From Komagataeibacter kakiaceti JCM 25156 (GTDB taxonomy: Bacteria; Pseudomonadota; Alphaproteobacteria; Acetobacterales; Acetobacteraceae), in contig NZ_BAIO01000054.1 of NCBI RefSeq assembly GCF_000613305.1, positions 1 through 10,037 of the forward strand: a DNA stretch of 10,037 nt. The letters run 5' to 3'. This document shows positions 7,789-10,037 of this stretch, one piece after another. Each line of letters opens with the position of its first letter. Position 1 is the first letter of the stretch. The position numbers and the translations under genes were made by a program. The notes beneath the pieces are model-generated. The model was not told the DNA's origin. It made no database searches and saw only the letters and a program-made list of their open reading frames with translations.

Positions 7789-7828
7789 ATCATGCCGTCC
7801 CGCGCGCACGCCCCCGCAGGCCGGCGCG

Positions 7829-7844
7829 GATATGATATGATATG
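7829..7844. repeat. AT-rich GATAT triple repeat before the bestrophin-like gene
   Basis: GATAT occurs three times in tandem (7829-7843), followed by G, in otherwise very GC-rich sequence. It contains overlapping TATGAT hexamers that resemble a -10 box, about 65-75 bases before the start of the downstream gene. No matching -35 box was found at normal spacing, so a promoter is possible but unproven. Confidence 0.3.
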
Positions 7845-7906
7845 TGACGCAAGGGTCCAGTTGTGGCGACCCCGCCTCCATCCAACATCTTTGCCGGAAA
7901 CCCCAT

Positions 7907-8788
7907 ATGGTCATTGATCGCAGAATTGGTTTGTGGATCCTGATACGTGAAAGCCTGCTTTCGCTGGTGCTTTTATGCGCGTGGGATGTGGTCGTGGTGG
8001 TCATGTTCCAGATCTTCCATCAGGACTGGATGGAACAGCCCACCCTGCCCGTCTCCCTGATCGGGTCGGCGCTGGTGCTGTTCATGAGCTTTCGCAACAA
8101 CAGCGCCTACAACCGCTGGTGGGAAGGACGGACCCTGTGGGGGGCGGTGACCAATAACAGCCGCTCCTTCGCCCGGCAGGCGGGTACGATCCTGTGCGGC
8201 TGCCCCGACCTGGCCCGGGCCATGGCGGCCTATCCCTATGCGCTGCGCGGGGCGCTGGCGCGGGTGGACGCGACCGAGGACATCATGCGCCTGCTGCCGC
8301 AATCCATGCAGCCGGGCATCGAAGGCCGGGCGAACATTCCCGCCGCGATCCTGTTCCAGATCGGGCTGCGGGTGGATGCCGAATCCCGCAGGCTGGGAAT
8401 CGACGGCGCACTGCAGGGGCAGATCGACCGCATCCTGTCGGACATGAGCAACGCGCAGGGCGGGCTGGAGCGCATCCGCAACACGCCGCTGGCCATCCAG
8501 TTCTCCGTCCTGCCGAAGGTGGTGGCCGTGGTCTTCTGCATCATCCTGCCACTTTCCATGGTGCAGACGCTGGGGTGGATCACGCCGCTGGGGTCATCGC
8601 TGGTGGGGCTGCTGTTTGTCGCGCTGGACAAAATCGGCAACGACCTTCAGGATCCCTTCAGCATGACGCCCCATGGCATGCCCATGCTGACGATTTCCCG
8701 CAATATCGAGATCGACCTGCTCCAGTCCTGCGGCCTGCCCGCCCCCGCGCCGCTGGCCCCCGTACGGGGCGTGCAGGCTGATATATGA
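7907..8788 (+). CDS. Bestrophin/YneE family membrane channel protein
   Basis: The 293-residue product matches the bacterial bestrophin-like family (UPF0187, YneE), inner-membrane pentameric channels; a bacterial homologue conducts sodium while animal bestrophins conduct chloride. Two hydrophobic segments near the N-terminus (about residues 14-36 and 47-61) precede the hallmark [16 protein letters not shown] long helical cytosolic section follows, then two more hydrophobic segments near residues 200-245 around [19 protein letters not shown] and [15 protein letters not shown]. The membrane-proximal NDLQDPF near the C-terminus is the counterpart of the family's conserved acidic/Pro-Phe motif. 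ATG 7907 is chosen because GGAA lies about 7 bases upstream and the family N-terminus (VIDRRIGLW) follows at once; the frame is open back to 7844. It is divergent from adhC. The ion and physiological role cannot be told from sequence. Confidence 0.9.
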   Translation: MVIDRRIGLWILIRESLLSLVLLCAWDVVVVVMFQIFHQDWMEQPTLPVSLIGSALVLFMSFRNNSAYNRWWEGRTLWGAVTNNSRSFARQAGTILCGCPDLARAMAAYPYALRGALARVDATEDIMRLLPQSMQPGIEGRANIPAAILFQIGLRVDAESRRLGIDGALQGQIDRILSDMSNAQGGLERIRNTPLAIQFSVLPKVVAVVFCIILPLSMVQTLGWITPLGSSLVGLLFVALDKIGNDLQDPFSMTPHGMPMLTISRNIEIDLLQSCGLPAPAPLAPVRGVQADI

Positions 8789-8826
8789 TTAATGGATGAC
8801 AGTGCCCGATCCGGCGGGAAGGGATC

Positions 8827-8855
8827 AAGACAGAAGGGGGAATTTATGCTATACA
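8827..8855 (+). promoter_or_regulatory. Possible promoter of the carD-like gene
   Basis: AAGACA (8827-8832, four of six) and TATACA (8850-8855, four of six) are spaced by 17 bases just after the bestrophin-like gene. If used, transcription would begin at or within a base or two of the ATG at 8862, giving a leaderless message. A TATGCT at 8845-8850 is an alternative -10 box but lacks a -35 partner. Confidence 0.35.
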
Positions 8856-8861
8856 CCCCCC

Positions 8862-9458
8862 ATGAGCATGTTCAGAACTACCCAGAAGGGCACTGTGACC
8901 GATGCAATGGCCCGGACGGCCGCGGCGACCACGGCCGCCGAAGCGAAGTCCAGCAGGGCCGTAAAAGACGAGGATCCATTCCGTGAGGGCGATGCCATCG
9001 TCTACGCGGCGCACGGGGTCGGACGTGTTGACCGGATCGGCGTTGATGAAATTGCCGGAACCAAGCTGGAAATGATCCAGATCTCCTTTCCCGGCAACCA
9101 GATGACGCTGCGCATCCCCCTGTCCAAGGCGCGCAAGTCGGGCCTGCGCAAGATCGTCTCGCGTGAGATCGTGGACAAGGCCATGGCCATCATCAAGGGC
9201 AAGCCCCATGTCAGCCGTGGCATGTGGGCGCGGCGCGCGGTGGCGTATCAGGAAAAGATCAATTCCGGTGATCTGGTCCAGATCGCCGAAGTCCTGCGCG
9301 ACCTGCGCCGCAATGTCGACAGCCTGGACGGCAGCTTCAGTGAACGCAAGCTGTTCGAAGCCGCGCAGGAACGCTTCGTGGCGGAAGTGGCCGTGCTGGA
9401 AGGCAAGGAGCCGACGGAAGTGCTCGAAAAACTGACCGAGGTCATGAAGGCGGCCTGA
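8862..9458 (+). CDS. CarD/CdnL family RNA polymerase-binding transcription regulator
   Basis: CarD/CdnL proteins bind the RNA polymerase beta subunit and stabilise the open promoter complex, notably at rRNA and other housekeeping promoters. From ATG 8862 the product is 198 aa. An Ala/Thr-rich leader of about 35 residues precedes the Tudor-like polymerase-binding domain (residues 39-99), which starts FREGDAIVYAAHGVGRV and includes LRIPLSKARKSGLRKIVS. The C-terminal helical DNA-binding domain follows, with the conserved tryptophan (Trp122) in RGMWARRAVAYQEKINSGD and then SERKLFEAAQERF. The start is uncertain: ATG 8868 and upstream in-frame ATG 8796 are possible, and no Shine-Dalgarno site precedes 8862. 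That fits either a leaderless message or another start. The extended leader is longer than in Caulobacter CdnL (about 170 aa). A terminator follows the gene. Confidence 0.93.
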   Translation: MSMFRTTQKGTVTDAMARTAAATTAAEAKSSRAVKDEDPFREGDAIVYAAHGVGRVDRIGVDEIAGTKLEMIQISFPGNQMTLRIPLSKARKSGLRKIVSREIVDKAMAIIKGKPHVSRGMWARRAVAYQEKINSGDLVQIAEVLRDLRRNVDSLDGSFSERKLFEAAQERFVAEVAVLEGKEPTEVLEKLTEVMKAA

Positions 9459-9494
9459 ACCCGCCTTCCGGCCCCCCATCAACCCCCTACCCGC

Positions 9495-9519
9495 CCGCCG
9501 GCCCTGTGCCGGCGGTTTT
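9495..9519 (+). terminator. Rho-independent terminator after the carD-like gene
   Basis: CCGCCGGC (9495-9502) and GCCGGCGG (9508-9515) form a perfect 8-bp GC stem with a 5-base loop followed by TTTT (9516-9519). It starts 36 bases after the carD stop. Stem strength and placement are convincing, although the T-tract is short. Confidence 0.85.
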
Positions 9520-9591
9520 ACTATGGGCATGGCCGCGCCCGAAGGGACGGCCCCGGCGTGCCCGCACGCGACCCGACACAAGAGGACACAA

Positions 9592-9939
9592 ATGGACGCT
9601 GACCTGAAATGCCCCACCTGCGGCTGCGCGCATGTCTACCCCGATGGCAGCCTGTGGGTCTGCCCCGAATGCGGCCATGAATGGAACCCGCAGGCCGACG
9701 GCGCCCCCACACCGGGCGATGACGCGGTGCGGGACGCCAACGGCAACGTACTGGCCGATGGCGATACGGTAACCGTCATCAAGGATCTCAAGGTCAAGGG
9801 ATCGTCGCTGGTCGTCAAGGGCGGGACGAAGGTGAAGAACATCCGCCTGGCCGATGGCGGCGATGGCCATGACATCGCCTGCAAGATCAACGGGATCGGC
9901 GCGATGAACCTGAAATCGGAATTCGTCAGAAAATCCTGA
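9592..9939 (+). CDS. yjdM: YjdM/PhnA family zinc-ribbon protein
   Basis: This 115-residue protein closely resembles E. coli YjdM (formerly PhnA, 111 aa). It has an N-terminal zinc ribbon with Cys7, Cys10, Cys24 and Cys27 (CPTC and CPEC), then the family core VRDANGNVLADGDTV, IKDLKVKGSS and GTKVKNIRL, ending with LKSEFVRKS. The biochemical role is unknown. The old name 'alkylphosphonate uptake protein' comes from the gene's position near the phn locus in E. coli and should not be taken as function. It is also distinct from phosphonoacetate hydrolase, which shares the symbol phnA. ATG 9592 is supported by AGAGGA (9581-9586) and by alignment of the zinc ribbon start; the frame is open back to 9523 but that part overlaps the region after the carD terminator. 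No phosphonate genes are nearby. Confidence 0.95.
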   Translation: MDADLKCPTCGCAHVYPDGSLWVCPECGHEWNPQADGAPTPGDDAVRDANGNVLADGDTVTVIKDLKVKGSSLVVKGGTKVKNIRLADGGDGHDIACKINGIGAMNLKSEFVRKS

Positions 9940-9979
9940 CGGACGGCCCCTCTGTAACGCCCCCCCCCCGTGTTTCCGC

Positions 9980-10037
9980 CTACTCCGCCCGGGCGGGGCG
10001 CGGGGGACGCACCACCAGCATGATCGCCCCACCCGCA
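9980..10037 (-). CDS. C-terminal tail of a minus-strand gene (partial)
   Basis: Reading from the right edge on the minus strand, one frame gives AGGAIMLVVRPPRPARAE and stops at TAG (9982-9980). A short hydrophobic run followed by an Arg/Pro tail is typical of the cytosolic end of an inner-membrane protein. It would converge with yjdM, leaving 40 bases between the stops. Only 18 residues are visible and no family can be named; the frame could be chance. Confidence 0.35.
   Translation of the reverse strand, partial: AGGAIMLVVRPPRPARAE

Noticed and set aside
9960..9969. Run of ten C, possible phase-variable tract
   Set aside because: It lies between two converging gene ends with no promoter role apparent. 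It is more useful as another place where base count may be unreliable.

Overview
The window reads as ordinary chromosome from a GC-rich alphaproteobacterium. Gene content and protein style best fit an acetic acid bacterium (Acetobacteraceae, Komagataeibacter/Gluconacetobacter-like). This is inferred from recognised proteins and neighbourhood, not from a database search. No phage, transposon, CRISPR, tRNA or rRNA signal was seen, and no stretch longer than 300 bases lacks a gene; the longest is 7651-7906.

Layout. Bases 1-60 are the end of an upstream gene, probably dxs. A plus-strand run follows: tlyA-type rRNA methyltransferase (95-836, two frameshifts), rlmN (942-2183), argG (2299-3528), a lipoprotein FKBP prolyl isomerase (3576-4072, one frameshift) and a strong terminator (4080-4114). 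Next come trpS (4220-5214, one frameshift) and a YjbQ-family gene (5232-5651). Converging on these from the minus strand is a two-gene formaldehyde detoxification operon, adhC then fghA (7650 down to 5670). Upstream of adhC, bases 7651-7906 hold a good predicted promoter, a 12-bp palindrome and an 11-bp tandem repeat. Diverging to the right on the plus strand are a bestrophin/YneE-like channel gene (7907-8788), a CarD-family transcription regulator (8862-9458), a terminator (9495-9519) and yjdM/phnA (9592-9939). The last 58 bases probably hold the tail of a minus-strand gene.

How the genes work together. TlyA and RlmN methylate rRNA (RlmN also tRNA) and TrpRS charges tRNA, so the left half leans to translation, with arginine synthesis (ArgG) and envelope protein folding (FKBP). 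AdhC and FghA catalyse consecutive steps: S-hydroxymethylglutathione to S-formylglutathione, then to formate and glutathione. CarD acts on RNA polymerase at promoters.

The most notable observation is four apparent one-base losses, all in the same direction, in three otherwise well-conserved genes, one of them normally essential (trpS). Indel errors in the underlying assembly are the simplest reading. Real gene decay, or a split TrpRS with a TGATG stop/start junction, is the alternative to exclude. I found no convincing new biological system here.
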